Source of the DNA: a bacterium
Lineage (GTDB): Bacteria > T1Sed10-126
DNA: 15,499 nucleotides
Assembly: GCA_003557545.1 (NCBI GenBank)
Contig: PWOD01000101.1
Coordinates: 1 to 15,499 of the forward strand
Direction: 5' to 3'
In this document: piece after piece, positions 1 through 8,076 of the stretch
Layout of the letters: every line of letters starts with the position of its first letter
Position numbering within the stretch: the stretch's first letter is position 1
Position numbers and translations under genes: made by a program
The notes under the pieces: model-generated
Told to the model about the DNA's origin: nothing
Seen by the model: the letters and a program-made list of their open reading frames with translations, nothing else
The model's database searches: none

Positions 1-1346
1 CAGCCCGGCCGACTTTGAGGGATTGAGCTATCCGGCGTCTCCGGCTGATAATGTTGTTGAATTATCCGGCTATTTTCAGCCGGCCAGCCGGATTTTTCTG
101 CATATATCCGACCAATTACCCCTTGCAGCGCGGGGAACTCTCCAACCATCTCGGTCACACGATCATTTTTACAGTGGCGAGCGGCGGGAAGATAACTATT
201 ATCTAATTGATCATCCTGCTCAAACATGCCGGCAAGTCGCTCGGTTTTCTGATAAAGAGAACCCAATTTTTCCTGAAAAACGACCCCTTTCAGACGCTCC
301 CTGTACTGTTCAAACGGAATTTTCAAATCCTGCTGATAAAAAAACTCAGCATCTTCCAGCCGGGCTTTGAGAACCCTTTCATTCCCCTCCCTCACCGTCT
401 GCATACCTTCCTGACCACCATTCCTCACCCCGATAAAGAAGGGTTTAAGACGGCCGTTTGCCGGTTCAACAAGCGGGATATATTTTTGATGGGAAACCAT
501 TGTTTCAACCAACACCGGCGCCGGCAACCGGAGATAGTTTTCAGCAAAACTACCCATAAAAGGTACGGGGGCTTCAACCAAATTTGTCACTTCCTCCAAT
601 AGTTCCGGGGTAAACGACGGTTGAGCGTTTTCATTAGCAGCAATTTCATGGGCAGCAGTTTCAATTATTTTAGCTCGTTCTGCCGGGTCAAAGACAATCC
701 CCTGTTCCTCCATAATTCTAAAATAGTCATCAGGATCAGCCGGTTCAAAACTGTCATAACTACCAAATCGCAAACCATGAGAGAGCGCCGATGAACTCAA
801 AGGCCCCAGATCGAGAGCAAATTTTTCTCCATCACAAAAAGCCAGCAACCAGCGAAGCGGCCGGATAAACTTAATATTATTTTTTTCCCAGCGCATACTC
901 CGTTCTAAATAGACCGAAAAAACCAGCTGTTCAAAACTGTTTTTCAGCAGTTGCTCTACCGGAACACCGGGTTCAGTCCAACTGGCCACAAGATAGCTGC
1001 CACCATCAATAGAGCGGGTGGACAGCTGCTCTTCTGACACACCAGCCTGACGGCGAAATCCTTCCAGAGCGGCCGTCGGCCTGCCCTCATCATCATAGGC
1101 AATATGAACCGGAGGGCCCTTTTTTAGTTGTTCCTCAGGCTGACTGTAATCAGGCAGAGACAACTGAATTAGCAGTCTGCGAGGTGTTCCGCTGACTGTT
1201 AAATTTGAATTATCGGAAGGAAAATCCGGATCAATTCTAGCAGTTTTTATCCAGTTGCCAAATTCAGTTTCCAGGTCAGTAACTATCGGTTCCAGGAGAC
1301 GGGCGGGAATCTCTTCGACACCGATTTCTATGAGAAACTCCTTCAC
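1..1346 (-). CDS. glyS: Glycine--tRNA ligase beta subunit, N-terminal part (runs off the left edge)
   Basis: The beta subunit of the tetrameric (alpha2beta2) GlyRS helps charge tRNA-Gly in the cytoplasm and carries the tRNA-recognition parts. The frame is open for 448 codons from a GTG at 1346 to the left edge with no stop, so roughly the last third of a protein usually near 690 residues lies outside. Family landmarks are the N-terminal [15 protein letters not shown] near residue 85, [16 protein letters not shown] near 320-335, and the conserved [13 protein letters not shown] segment near 395-408. The GTG overlaps the glyQ stop by 4 bp (GTGA), which suggests translational coupling. An AAGGTGAT element in the end of glyQ is the likely ribosome site. 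No frameshift was seen. The identification is firm; only completeness cannot be judged. Confidence 0.95.
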   Translation of the reverse strand, partial: MKEFLIEIGVEEIPARLLEPIVTDLETEFGNWIKTARIDPDFPSDNSNLTVSGTPRRLLIQLSLPDYSQPEEQLKKGPPVHIAYDDEGRPTAALEGFRRQAGVSEEQLSTRSIDGGSYLVASWTEPGVPVEQLLKNSFEQLVFSVYLERSMRWEKNNIKFIRPLRWLLAFCDGEKFALDLGPLSSSALSHGLRFGSYDSFEPADPDDYFRIMEEQGIVFDPAERAKIIETAAHEIAANENAQPSFTPELLEEVTNLVEAPVPFMGSFAENYLRLPAPVLVETMVSHQKYIPLVEPANGRLKPFFIGVRNGGQEGMQTVREGNERVLKARLEDAEFFYQQDLKIPFEQYRERLKGVVFQEKLGSLYQKTERLAGMFEQDDQLDNSYLPAARHCKNDRVTEMVGEFPALQGVIGRIYAEKSGWPAENSRIIQQHYQPETPDSSIPQSRPG

Positions 1347-2200
1347 TGCTCATCACCTTCCTCGGTCAGACCAAGGTACTGGCGAGCGACCTGATTGGCC
1401 ATGGCTCTAACCCGGGCCACATAGGTAGTTCTTTCCGAAACACTCAAAACCCCCCGGGCTTCCATACTGTTGAAGATATGTGACATCTTCATCACCCCAT
1501 CATAAGCCGGATAGACCAGCCCGGCAGAGAGGGAGCGCTCAACCTCCTCTTGCTGAGCAACAAACTGCTGTTTTAAAAAATCACGTCCGGCCCGCTTAAA
1601 AAAATATTCAGAATATTCACGTTCTGTCTGCAGATGTATATCACCGTAACTAAGCTGGTCATTCCATTGAATATCAAACACAGTATCGACTCCCTGAAGG
1701 TACATGGCGATCCGTTCCAGTCCATAGGTTAACTCAACAGAAACAGGATCAAGCGTCACACCACCAACCTGCTGAAAGTAGGTGAATTGCGTGATCTCCA
1801 TTCCATCCAGCCATACCTCCCAACCTAACCCCCAGGCGCCTAGCGTTGGTGATTCCCAGTTGTCCTCAACAAATCTAAAATCATGAATCTTCGGATCGAG
1901 ACCCAGACTTACCAGAGAGTCGAGATAGATCCGTTGAATCTGTTCTGGAGCTGGTTTCAAAATAACCTGATACTGGTAATAATAGCCCAACCGGTTGGGA
2001 TTCTCCCCAAATCGACCATCCGCCGGACGGCGACAGGGTTCAACATATGCAACTCGATAGGGCTGTTCATCCAGTACCCGTAGAAAGGTGTGGGGATTAA
2101 ATGTTCCTGCTCCCACCTCAATATCAGTTGGTTGGGCAAGCAGGCAGCCCTGGTCGGCCCAGTAATTATGTAAAGCAAGCTGAAGTTGATTAAAATTCAT
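1343..2200 (-). CDS. glyQ: Glycine--tRNA ligase alpha subunit
   Basis: This is the catalytic subunit of alpha2beta2 GlyRS, which makes glycyl-adenylate and transfers glycine to tRNA-Gly together with GlyS. The 285 residues match the usual family length of about 290-300. Family segments seen are [20 protein letters not shown] (17-36), [14 protein letters not shown] (57-70), QYQVILKP (76-83), [19 protein letters not shown] (112-130), [16 protein letters not shown] (132-147) and [14 protein letters not shown] (156-169). The segment before RRP reads EPC, where many homologues have PS. The ATG at 2200 is preceded only by a weak AGG about 12 nt upstream. The gene overlaps glyS by 4 bp and follows recO by 60 bp, the order recO-glyQ-glyS seen in many Firmicutes. 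There is no space for a T-box leader. Confidence 0.97.
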   Translation of the reverse strand: MNFNQLQLALHNYWADQGCLLAQPTDIEVGAGTFNPHTFLRVLDEQPYRVAYVEPCRRPADGRFGENPNRLGYYYQYQVILKPAPEQIQRIYLDSLVSLGLDPKIHDFRFVEDNWESPTLGAWGLGWEVWLDGMEITQFTYFQQVGGVTLDPVSVELTYGLERIAMYLQGVDTVFDIQWNDQLSYGDIHLQTEREYSEYFFKRAGRDFLKQQFVAQQEEVERSLSAGLVYPAYDGVMKMSHIFNSMEARGVLSVSERTTYVARVRAMANQVARQYLGLTEEGDEQ

Positions 2201-2232
2201 CGTATTATCAAACCTGTAGTGTGATATTTTAC

Positions 2233-2254
2233 CAGTTAATCCAATATTTAACTG
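2233..2254 (-). other. Small inverted repeat in the recO-glyQ gap
   Basis: A perfect 7-bp inverted repeat (CAGTTAA at 2233-2239, TTAACTG at 2248-2254, 8-nt loop) sits in the 60-bp gap before glyQ. In the minus-strand transcript it is A+U rich and not followed by a U tract, so it is not a convincing terminator. It could be a minor leader hairpin of glyQ or chance. Confidence 0.25.
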
Positions 2255-2260
2255 ACAGTT

Positions 2261-3004
2261 TCAAAGCGAATTACGCAGCTGAAAAGCCAGCATTGAGATA
2301 TCAAAATGATAGTGGAAGAAACGATACAAGAGAGACTCAAGATTTACAAGTGTTTCTTCGGTCAGAATAAAGCTGTTTATACGATTCCAACGAACTTTTT
2401 CCAGAACCATATAAGCCCGGCGCAAATCAGCCGGCAGAGTAAACTCCTCCGGTTTCACAGCCGGCCGGCAGACCGGACAATACAACCCCCGATCGGGAGA
2501 TAATACCCAGCTTCCAGCAGCGGTCTCCCCACAGTTGCAACAGCCCTGAAAATCAGGTGAAATCCCGGTTTCAACCGCAGTTCTTACCAGTATACGGGTG
2601 GCGACAAGAACAGGTGGTGCTCCCCCTCCAAGCAACTTTAACCCGGTAATGAACCGCTGATAACAGTCTTCCGGTCCTTTTCCTTCAGGAAACAGATCGG
2701 CATATAAAGAGAGCAGCGGCCAGATGAAACGACGTATCGACGACCGGTCGAAAAGTTCTGCAAAAGGTTCTACTATCCGCAATCTTGAGATAATTTTAGC
2801 CGACTGTTCACGAGACTGATAATAGGTTAACCTGACCAGGTTAGGAGGTTCCAGCCGGCCACAATAAATCTTTTGACTACTGCGACCATGTTTTGCCTGA
2901 AGTTTCAATCCACCCTCTCCAGCCGTCAACAGGGTAATCTCCTGATCATTTTCAAAAATATCACGGCGCCGGAGAATGATTCCCTCTATTCCTCTATAAC
3001 CCAT
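2261..3004 (-). CDS. recO: DNA repair protein RecO
   Basis: RecO acts with RecR (and RecF) to load RecA on SSB-coated single-stranded DNA at gaps during recombinational repair. The N-terminal GYRGIEGIILRRRDIFENDQ (2-21) and following ITLLT match the RecO OB-fold. A zinc-ribbon pair is present as C155/C158 (GCCNCG) and C176/C179 (CPVC), as in many RecO proteins. The product is 247 residues, normal for the family. The start was set at the ATG at 3004-3002, one base after the stop of the upstream gene, because family members begin with this segment. An ATG 12 codons upstream (3040), with its own AAAGG, is also possible and would overlap the transporter gene. The usual upstream neighbour era is absent here. 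Confidence 0.93.
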   Translation of the reverse strand: MGYRGIEGIILRRRDIFENDQEITLLTAGEGGLKLQAKHGRSSQKIYCGRLEPPNLVRLTYYQSREQSAKIISRLRIVEPFAELFDRSSIRRFIWPLLSLYADLFPEGKGPEDCYQRFITGLKLLGGGAPPVLVATRILVRTAVETGISPDFQGCCNCGETAAGSWVLSPDRGLYCPVCRPAVKPEEFTLPADLRRAYMVLEKVRWNRINSFILTEETLVNLESLLYRFFHYHFDISMLAFQLRNSL

Positions 3005-3005
3005 A

Positions 3006-4349
3006 TCAGGACCGTTCCAAAGTCGAGGATTCCAGACCATCGCCTGAAGCCTTTTGGGAAGATTCAGACAGACTCAGCCGAACCCGCTTAACCTGGCGAC
3101 GAGTTGCTTCAATCACCTCATATTGATTACCCTCATAAACTATCTCATCCCCCACCGTAGGAATTTTGCCAAGCCGTTCAATTAACATCCCCCCCAACGA
3201 ATCATAACGGCGGGTCGGAAGTGACAGACCGATCTGCTCTTCAAGATCATCCAGATCGATACGAGCATCTATAACATAGGTTTGTTCATCCTCCTGGTTG
3301 ATCAGCTCCGGCTGCTCATCATACTCATCCTCAATCTCACCGACTATTTCCTCCAGAAGATCCTCCAGGGTAATCACCCCACTTGTCCCCCCGTATTCAT
3401 CAACCACTATTGCCATATGTACCCGGTACTGCCGAAAATTAGCCAGAAGCTTATTAACCCGTTTGGTTTCAGGTACAAAATAAGGTGGCCTGGCTATTTT
3501 TCTCAGTTCAAACTGTTTCGCTTTTTCCTGATCGAAGCGGGTCAGAAGATCTTTAATATTTAAAATCCCCACGATATTATCAAGCCGTTCCTCATAAACC
3601 GGTATTCGACTGAGCCCGGTACTGCGGGCCAGATTCAGAGTTTCCTGATACCCGGCATCAACCTCCAGGGCAACGACTTCAGTCCTTGGGACCATAATTT
3701 CACGAACAACCGTCTCATCAAACTCAAACACACTATGTAACATCTTCAACTCGGTTTCCTGGAGTGTCCCCTCCTGCCGACCGGCCAGCACCAGTTTTTT
3801 CAACTCTTCCTCAGTAATTTTATTCTGTCGCGGCTTAATTTTTCCGCCCAGAAGTCGTACTATTGCCCCTGACAGGACCAATAAGATAACAATTACCGGG
3901 CTGATAAGCCGGGTAAAAAAAATAATTAGTGGAAGAATCCGCCGGGCAACCGATTCAGCGTTTGCCTCCGCATAACTCTTGGGGGTAATTTCACCAAACA
4001 GCAGAATTAAAAAGGTCATAATTCCCACCGCTACCCCGCTGGCAAAGGCCAGCGACCGCTCAACCAGCAGGACTTCCCGTAAGATTTCAAAGACCAGAAC
4101 GGTAGCCATCGACGAAGCGGTGATATTCACCAGGTTATTCCAGATAAGAATGCTTATCAGAACTTTTTGTGAGTTTTTCAACCAGAACTGCAGGTTCTCA
4201 GCAAATCCACTGTCGGTCTGGTCGATTTCCATTAGCAGTCGCTTGGTTCGGAGCTTACCTAACGAAGTCAGAGCAGTTTCAGAACCGGAAAAAAATCCTG
4301 ATAAGCACAATAAAATGGCAAGAAAAATAGTCTGAAAAATAAAACTCAT
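3006..4349 (-). CDS. CNNM/CorC-type membrane protein with CBS pair (HlyC/CorC family)
   Basis: This is a cytoplasmic-membrane protein of the family once called haemolysin C / CorC, now linked to Mg2+ (and sometimes Co2+) efflux; the substrate here is inferred. The 447 residues show the DUF21/CNNM domain at 1-170 with about four hydrophobic segments (near 4-20, 63-88, 98-119, 138-166), the family motifs SGSETALTS (21-29) and FGEITPK (118-124), two CBS domains (about 217-272 and 283-340, with VDEYGGTSGVITLEDLLEEIVG), and a C-terminal CorC_HlyC domain (about 355-427). The start overlaps the ybeY stop by 4 bp (ATGA). A corC-type gene next to ybeY is a common arrangement across bacteria. The last 20 or so residues are hydrophilic and look disordered. 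Confidence 0.92.
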   Translation of the reverse strand: MSFIFQTIFLAILLCLSGFFSGSETALTSLGKLRTKRLLMEIDQTDSGFAENLQFWLKNSQKVLISILIWNNLVNITASSMATVLVFEILREVLLVERSLAFASGVAVGIMTFLILLFGEITPKSYAEANAESVARRILPLIIFFTRLISPVIVILLVLSGAIVRLLGGKIKPRQNKITEEELKKLVLAGRQEGTLQETELKMLHSVFEFDETVVREIMVPRTEVVALEVDAGYQETLNLARSTGLSRIPVYEERLDNIVGILNIKDLLTRFDQEKAKQFELRKIARPPYFVPETKRVNKLLANFRQYRVHMAIVVDEYGGTSGVITLEDLLEEIVGEIEDEYDEQPELINQEDEQTYVIDARIDLDDLEEQIGLSLPTRRYDSLGGMLIERLGKIPTVGDEIVYEGNQYEVIEATRRQVKRVRLSLSESSQKASGDGLESSTLERS

Positions 4350-4789
4350 TGGGTTTTCTCCAATTCTAATTTATCCAACCAAACTAGCAGGCGCTGATCC
4401 TCGATCAACTCAGCCTGTTTCTGCAGATGACGCCCCTCATCTTCCTCTGCCGTATGATCATAGCCGGTCAGATGCAACAGCGCATGAATAATATTTTCAA
4501 CGAACTCACCCGGACCGCTGTTGCCAAACTCAGCCGCCTGAAGAAACTGTTGTTGAGGATTCAAAACTATCTCGGCAAACTGTTGTTCATAGGGAAAAAC
4601 CAGCACATCAGTACTACCCTGTTTACCATAATAGTCACGATTTAAACGGGCCATTTCTGGCGAATCAACAAGGGCTATAGACAGCCTTTCTGGCAGGCCG
4701 GAAAGTAGCTCATAAAGTTCCCGTATCAATCCTTCCAGAGCTTTTGTGGAGCAATCATAGGAGGAACGATTAGTTATTTCCAGCTTCAC
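4346..4789 (-). CDS. ybeY: Endoribonuclease YbeY (rRNA maturation factor), atypical
   Basis: YbeY is a zinc-dependent single-strand endoribonuclease involved in 16S rRNA 3'-end maturation and ribosome quality control. The zinc motif H-x3-H-x5-H is intact as H102, H106 and H112 (HALLHLTGYDH), and STDVLVFP (59-66) matches the family. Two usual features are missing: the Arg in the conserved Y-R-G-K segment is Tyr here (Y54 in DYYGK), and the Gly-Asp of the LGDI strand reads FAEI (71-74) with a short loop before it. I chose the GTG at 4789-4787 (147 residues, MKLEITNR start, AGAG upstream), which overlaps pgpH by 20 bp. An ATG at 4831 is in frame but adds an unfamiliar N-terminus and lacks a clear ribosome site. 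The family call is firm; activity is less certain. Confidence 0.88.
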   Translation of the reverse strand: MKLEITNRSSYDCSTKALEGLIRELYELLSGLPERLSIALVDSPEMARLNRDYYGKQGSTDVLVFPYEQQFAEIVLNPQQQFLQAAEFGNSGPGEFVENIIHALLHLTGYDHTAEEDEGRHLQKQAELIEDQRLLVWLDKLELEKTQ

Positions 4790-6992
4790 TATCAGAGCTC
4801 TCTTCAGTTGACTCACCGGCCTGTTCACCATCTTCAGCCATGGCTTGCTGCAGCGCCTCAGTCTCTTCTGGACTGGGATAACTGACCCGGGTGTGATGCT
4901 GACTTGTAAGCACCCGGGTGAAAACCTGACCGATCATATTAAGATCCTTCAGTGTTAACTCGCACTGATCAAGCTGCCCTTCGACAAACCGGGTATCAAT
5001 GATTGATTCGACCTTTTCCTTGATCTTTTTTGCATTAGGTTTTTTAAGCGATCGGGCGGCCGCCTCACAGGCATCGCCCAGCATCAAAATAGCCACCTCT
5101 TTTGACTGCGGTATCGGACCGGGGTATCTAAACTCTTCTGCTTCTGGCTCCTCACCGTTCTCCAGGGCCTTATGATAAAAACTTTTCATCTGAGTGGTCC
5201 CCTGATGTTGAGCAATAAAATCAATTATTACCTCGGGCAGACCAGCCTGACGGGCCTTATCTATACCGATTTTGACATGTGACTTAAGAATTGAGGCTGA
5301 AAGGGTCGGTTTTAACTTTTCATGGGGATTACTTTCACCCTGATTTTCGGTAAAATACTCAGGATTTTCGGTCTTACCGATATCATGATAATATGCCCCT
5401 ACACGAGTCAATAAGGGATCAGCACCGATCTCCCTGGCTGCCGCTTCACAAAGACTGCTGAGATCCATGCTGTGCTGAAATGTTCCCCGGGCATTACGCG
5501 ACAACTCCCGCAGCAAAGGATGACTCAGATCAGCCAGCTCCTGCAGTTTAAATTTAGTGGTAACACCAAAACCATTTTCCAGAAAAGGTAACGCCCCCAC
5601 AACAATTAAGGGTACCGCCACAGCACCATTCAAAACCGACCAGAAGATCATAGAGCCGAGGCTGAGAGAAAACAACTGGCCAGTTCGAAGTAGATAAATA
5701 AAACTCAACGAAACAACCTGAACAGCAGTAATAATCAACCCCGTCTGGAGCAGAGTTGTCCGTTGTTCGACATCCTGACTGAAAAATATTCCAGAGATCC
5801 CACCCAGTATAAATAGGGCGAGAAGTTCCAGACTAAAATTAAAATAGGTTACTAAAATAAAAGCAATAAACGGTACAATCAGGAACGCTATCGAGGCGTT
5901 CAGCAGAATAGTTATCAAAATCGTCAGGGCTGCCAGCGGAAAAAGAAACTTAAACCCGCCGGGCAAATCAGGTTCAATTAGCTGAAAAAACTTAGCAAAA
6001 ACTACTGTTATTATGATTAAAAATGCCAGTAAGGCGACAAGATTAGGCTGCTGCAATAGCTCCGGTTGATTTTTCAAACTATAGAGATAGATAAAAAATA
6101 CAGCCAGACCAAGGAAAAAAAACGCCGCCAGCCCAGCTGCTAAATAAAATCGCACATCACGACTATTAATTTTTTCCAGCAGTCGATAATCTTCGTCGGT
6201 CAAAACCTCCCCGGCCTCAACAACCACCTCTCCGGCGGCGAACTCATGATAAACAGGATCAACCGCTGCTGCCGCCGTCTCCAACTCCCGCTCAAAGCGT
6301 GATTCACGGAACTTAATATTAGGTTGAATCAGCCCCTCAATTAAGCTTACCAGCGTGTCCCGATAGTTGAATCCGGGGTAAAGATTATTAATAACCTCTC
6401 CCACCTGCGGACCAACCTCAGGCAGAATAATCCACCGGTCTTTCACTCTATCCAGCTGAACTTCTGTTCGGGAAGTGATCTCACCCCTGGAATCAACCGG
6501 AATCAGTTCAAGATAGCCGGTATCCTGCAGAGTAAACTGCGCAAAAAAATCACGTTGTTTAATTAACCCCTCACGTAATATATATTCAACCACAAGATTT
6601 CCCACCCGTGAAAACTGCTGCCACTCTGCAGCTGTTTGTGGCAGAGGCAGATCCTCAATCAAACTTTTTTGATCATTCCTGAGGGCATCGATCTGTCTTT
6701 CCAGGGCCTCCATAACTGCTCGACATTGACGATTGTCTCTCAGGAAAACCGGTGATACTTCTGCCTGTTTTTGCTGCCTTTTGAGTTCCGTTAAACGGAG
6801 GTCCTGGATCCGATAATCCCGTTGGGCAACATAGGTTTGTGGACTGGGTTGACCAACGTCCAAAACAGCAAGATTAACCGTACCGCGCCCGATCAAAGAT
6901 ACTGCACCAACCGCCAGCACCATAGCCAGAACAATAATCCTGACCAGTTTTTCACGTCGAGCACGTTTCATCTGTTGCTTTTTTTTGCCCAA
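4770..6992 (-). CDS. pgpH: PgpH-type 7TM-HD c-di-AMP phosphodiesterase
   Basis: PgpH-family membrane HD hydrolases degrade cyclic di-AMP to pApA and so affect potassium, osmotic and cell-wall balance. The 740-residue product has a cationic N-terminus, one membrane segment (about 18-35), an extracytoplasmic 7TMR-HDED-like domain (about 40-280), a bundle of seven or so membrane segments (about 282-472), and a cytoplasmic HD domain (about 485-700). HD residues seen are H507 (FQHSMD), H536/D537 (YYHDIGK), H566-equivalent region with NPHEKL (555-560), H596 (AQHQGTT) and D640 (LGDACEAA). The C-terminal 35 residues are acidic and low-complexity. The TTG at 6992 is preceded by GAGGGAG at a 5-nt spacing, so the non-ATG start is well supported. 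It lies between phoH and ybeY, the usual place for this gene. Confidence 0.94.
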   Translation of the reverse strand: MGKKKQQMKRARREKLVRIIVLAMVLAVGAVSLIGRGTVNLAVLDVGQPSPQTYVAQRDYRIQDLRLTELKRQQKQAEVSPVFLRDNRQCRAVMEALERQIDALRNDQKSLIEDLPLPQTAAEWQQFSRVGNLVVEYILREGLIKQRDFFAQFTLQDTGYLELIPVDSRGEITSRTEVQLDRVKDRWIILPEVGPQVGEVINNLYPGFNYRDTLVSLIEGLIQPNIKFRESRFERELETAAAAVDPVYHEFAAGEVVVEAGEVLTDEDYRLLEKINSRDVRFYLAAGLAAFFFLGLAVFFIYLYSLKNQPELLQQPNLVALLAFLIIITVVFAKFFQLIEPDLPGGFKFLFPLAALTILITILLNASIAFLIVPFIAFILVTYFNFSLELLALFILGGISGIFFSQDVEQRTTLLQTGLIITAVQVVSLSFIYLLRTGQLFSLSLGSMIFWSVLNGAVAVPLIVVGALPFLENGFGVTTKFKLQELADLSHPLLRELSRNARGTFQHSMDLSSLCEAAAREIGADPLLTRVGAYYHDIGKTENPEYFTENQGESNPHEKLKPTLSASILKSHVKIGIDKARQAGLPEVIIDFIAQHQGTTQMKSFYHKALENGEEPEAEEFRYPGPIPQSKEVAILMLGDACEAAARSLKKPNAKKIKEKVESIIDTRFVEGQLDQCELTLKDLNMIGQVFTRVLTSQHHTRVSYPSPEETEALQQAMAEDGEQAGESTEESSDSEAGNN

Positions 6993-7140
6993 TTTAACTC
7001 CCTCTCATGCTGCTGTAATTAGATGGTTTTAACTATTCAAAAATCTTTACCCCTATAATTCCTACTGTCCGGCTAAAAGTATAATCAACCAGCAGAGCTA
7101 AAGAATACACGATTTTCAACAATTAGTCGAATCAGGAGCT
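6993..7140 (-). other. Spacer between phoH and pgpH
   Basis: This 148-bp gap is the longest inside the cluster. It has no open frame with a ribosome site and no G+C-rich hairpin followed by a U tract. A TATACT hexamer on the minus strand (7083-7078) has no good -35 at the right distance. A secondary promoter for pgpH-ybeY-corC-recO-glyQS could sit here but is not demonstrated by the sequence. Confidence 0.4.
6998..7004 (-). promoter_or_regulatory. Ribosome binding site fixing the TTG start of pgpH
   Basis: The minus strand reads GAGGGAG, then 5 nt, then TTG. The next in-frame ATG is seven codons on and has no comparable site, so the TTG is preferred. Confidence 0.8.
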
Positions 7141-8076
7141 CTATTCAGCCTGCTCATATGCATCAATAATATTTTGCACTATGGGGTGGCGAACTACATC
7201 CTCCCTACCCAGACGGACAAACTTCACACCCTCTACCCCCTGCAAAATTCGGCTTGCATGGACCAGCCCACTCTCCGTTCTATCCGGAAGATCGATCTGG
7301 GTAACATCACCATTGATTATCGAACATGAACTAGGGCCAAGTCGTGTTAGAAACATTTTCATCTGAGAAACTGTAGTATTCTGAGCTTCATCCAGAATAA
7401 CCACTGAGTCAGACAGGGTACGTCCACGCATAAAAGCCAGCGGAACAACCTCGATAACCCCCTCCTCAAGCAGTTCTTCACAGGTCCTAATATCAACAAG
7501 ATTATAAAAAGCATCATATAAAGGTCGTAGATAGGGATTAACCTTTTCCTGCAGATCCCCCGGAAGAAAACCGAGGTTTTCACCGGCTTCGACAGCCGGA
7601 CGGGTCAAGATTATCCGAGAAAACCGTCCTTTATTTAAATAACTAAGAGCCATAGCCATCGAAAGATAGGTTTTTCCGGTTCCAGCCGGGCCGATGGCAA
7701 AAACCACAGCATAATCACGGATAGCACTAACCAGATTTTCTTGAGCCACGGTCCGGGGATAGACCGGCTGACCATCCCGGGTTTGCATAATCAGATCCTC
7801 AATCATTTTACGGGATTTTTTAGGATCCTTACTCCAGGCCCGGATAAAATCGGTGAAATCTCCCGTTTGACCGTCAGCCCGAAAACTTTTTAAATATTTT
7901 TCCAACAACCGCGCTACCGTTTCAACGTCAGCCGGCTGACCATCAATTATAAGCCGACGACCCCGAGGAATGATAGTCACATCAAAACTTTTGTTAAGAA
8001 GTTCTAAATTTTGATCTAAAGAGCCACAGACCGCCAGAACCTCCTCCTCACTCTGCAGCGAAACAGATCTATTCAT
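7141..8076 (-). CDS. phoH: PhoH-like ATPase
   Basis: This is a cytoplasmic P-loop ATPase of the PhoH (YbeZ) family, linked to RNA metabolism and, through its frequent partner YbeY, to ribosome maturation; the precise substrate is unknown. The 311 residues match the family length. An N-terminal KH-like region (about 1-65) precedes the ATPase core, with Walker A GPAGTGKT (129-136), the ILTRPAVEAGENLGFLPGDL segment (156-175), Walker B VVILDEAQNTT (225-235) and the sensor-like NGDVTQIDLP (255-264). The ATG lies inside the end of aspS (8-bp overlap), with a strong GGAGGT 11 nt upstream (8093-8088). It is followed by pgpH after 148 bp and by ybeY beyond it. Confidence 0.95.
   Translation of the reverse strand: MNRSVSLQSEEEVLAVCGSLDQNLELLNKSFDVTIIPRGRRLIIDGQPADVETVARLLEKYLKSFRADGQTGDFTDFIRAWSKDPKKSRKMIEDLIMQTRDGQPVYPRTVAQENLVSAIRDYAVVFAIGPAGTGKTYLSMAMALSYLNKGRFSRIILTRPAVEAGENLGFLPGDLQEKVNPYLRPLYDAFYNLVDIRTCEELLEEGVIEVVPLAFMRGRTLSDSVVILDEAQNTTVSQMKMFLTRLGPSSCSIINGDVTQIDLPDRTESGLVHASRILQGVEGVKFVRLGREDVVRHPIVQNIIDAYEQAE

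Noticed and set aside
23-602. Two overlapping plus-strand open frames near the left edge
   Set aside because: They lie opposite glyS, which is open across the whole stretch with family motifs; the plus-strand frames look like shadows.
2201-2260. Possible T-box leader or terminator before glyQ
   Set aside because: Only 60 bp and a weak A+T-rich inverted repeat without a U tract; no T-box sequence is visible.
4790-4831. 14-codon N-terminal extension of ybeY
   Set aside because: It overlaps pgpH, has no clear ribosome site and adds residues absent from YbeY proteins; the GTG start gives the usual length.
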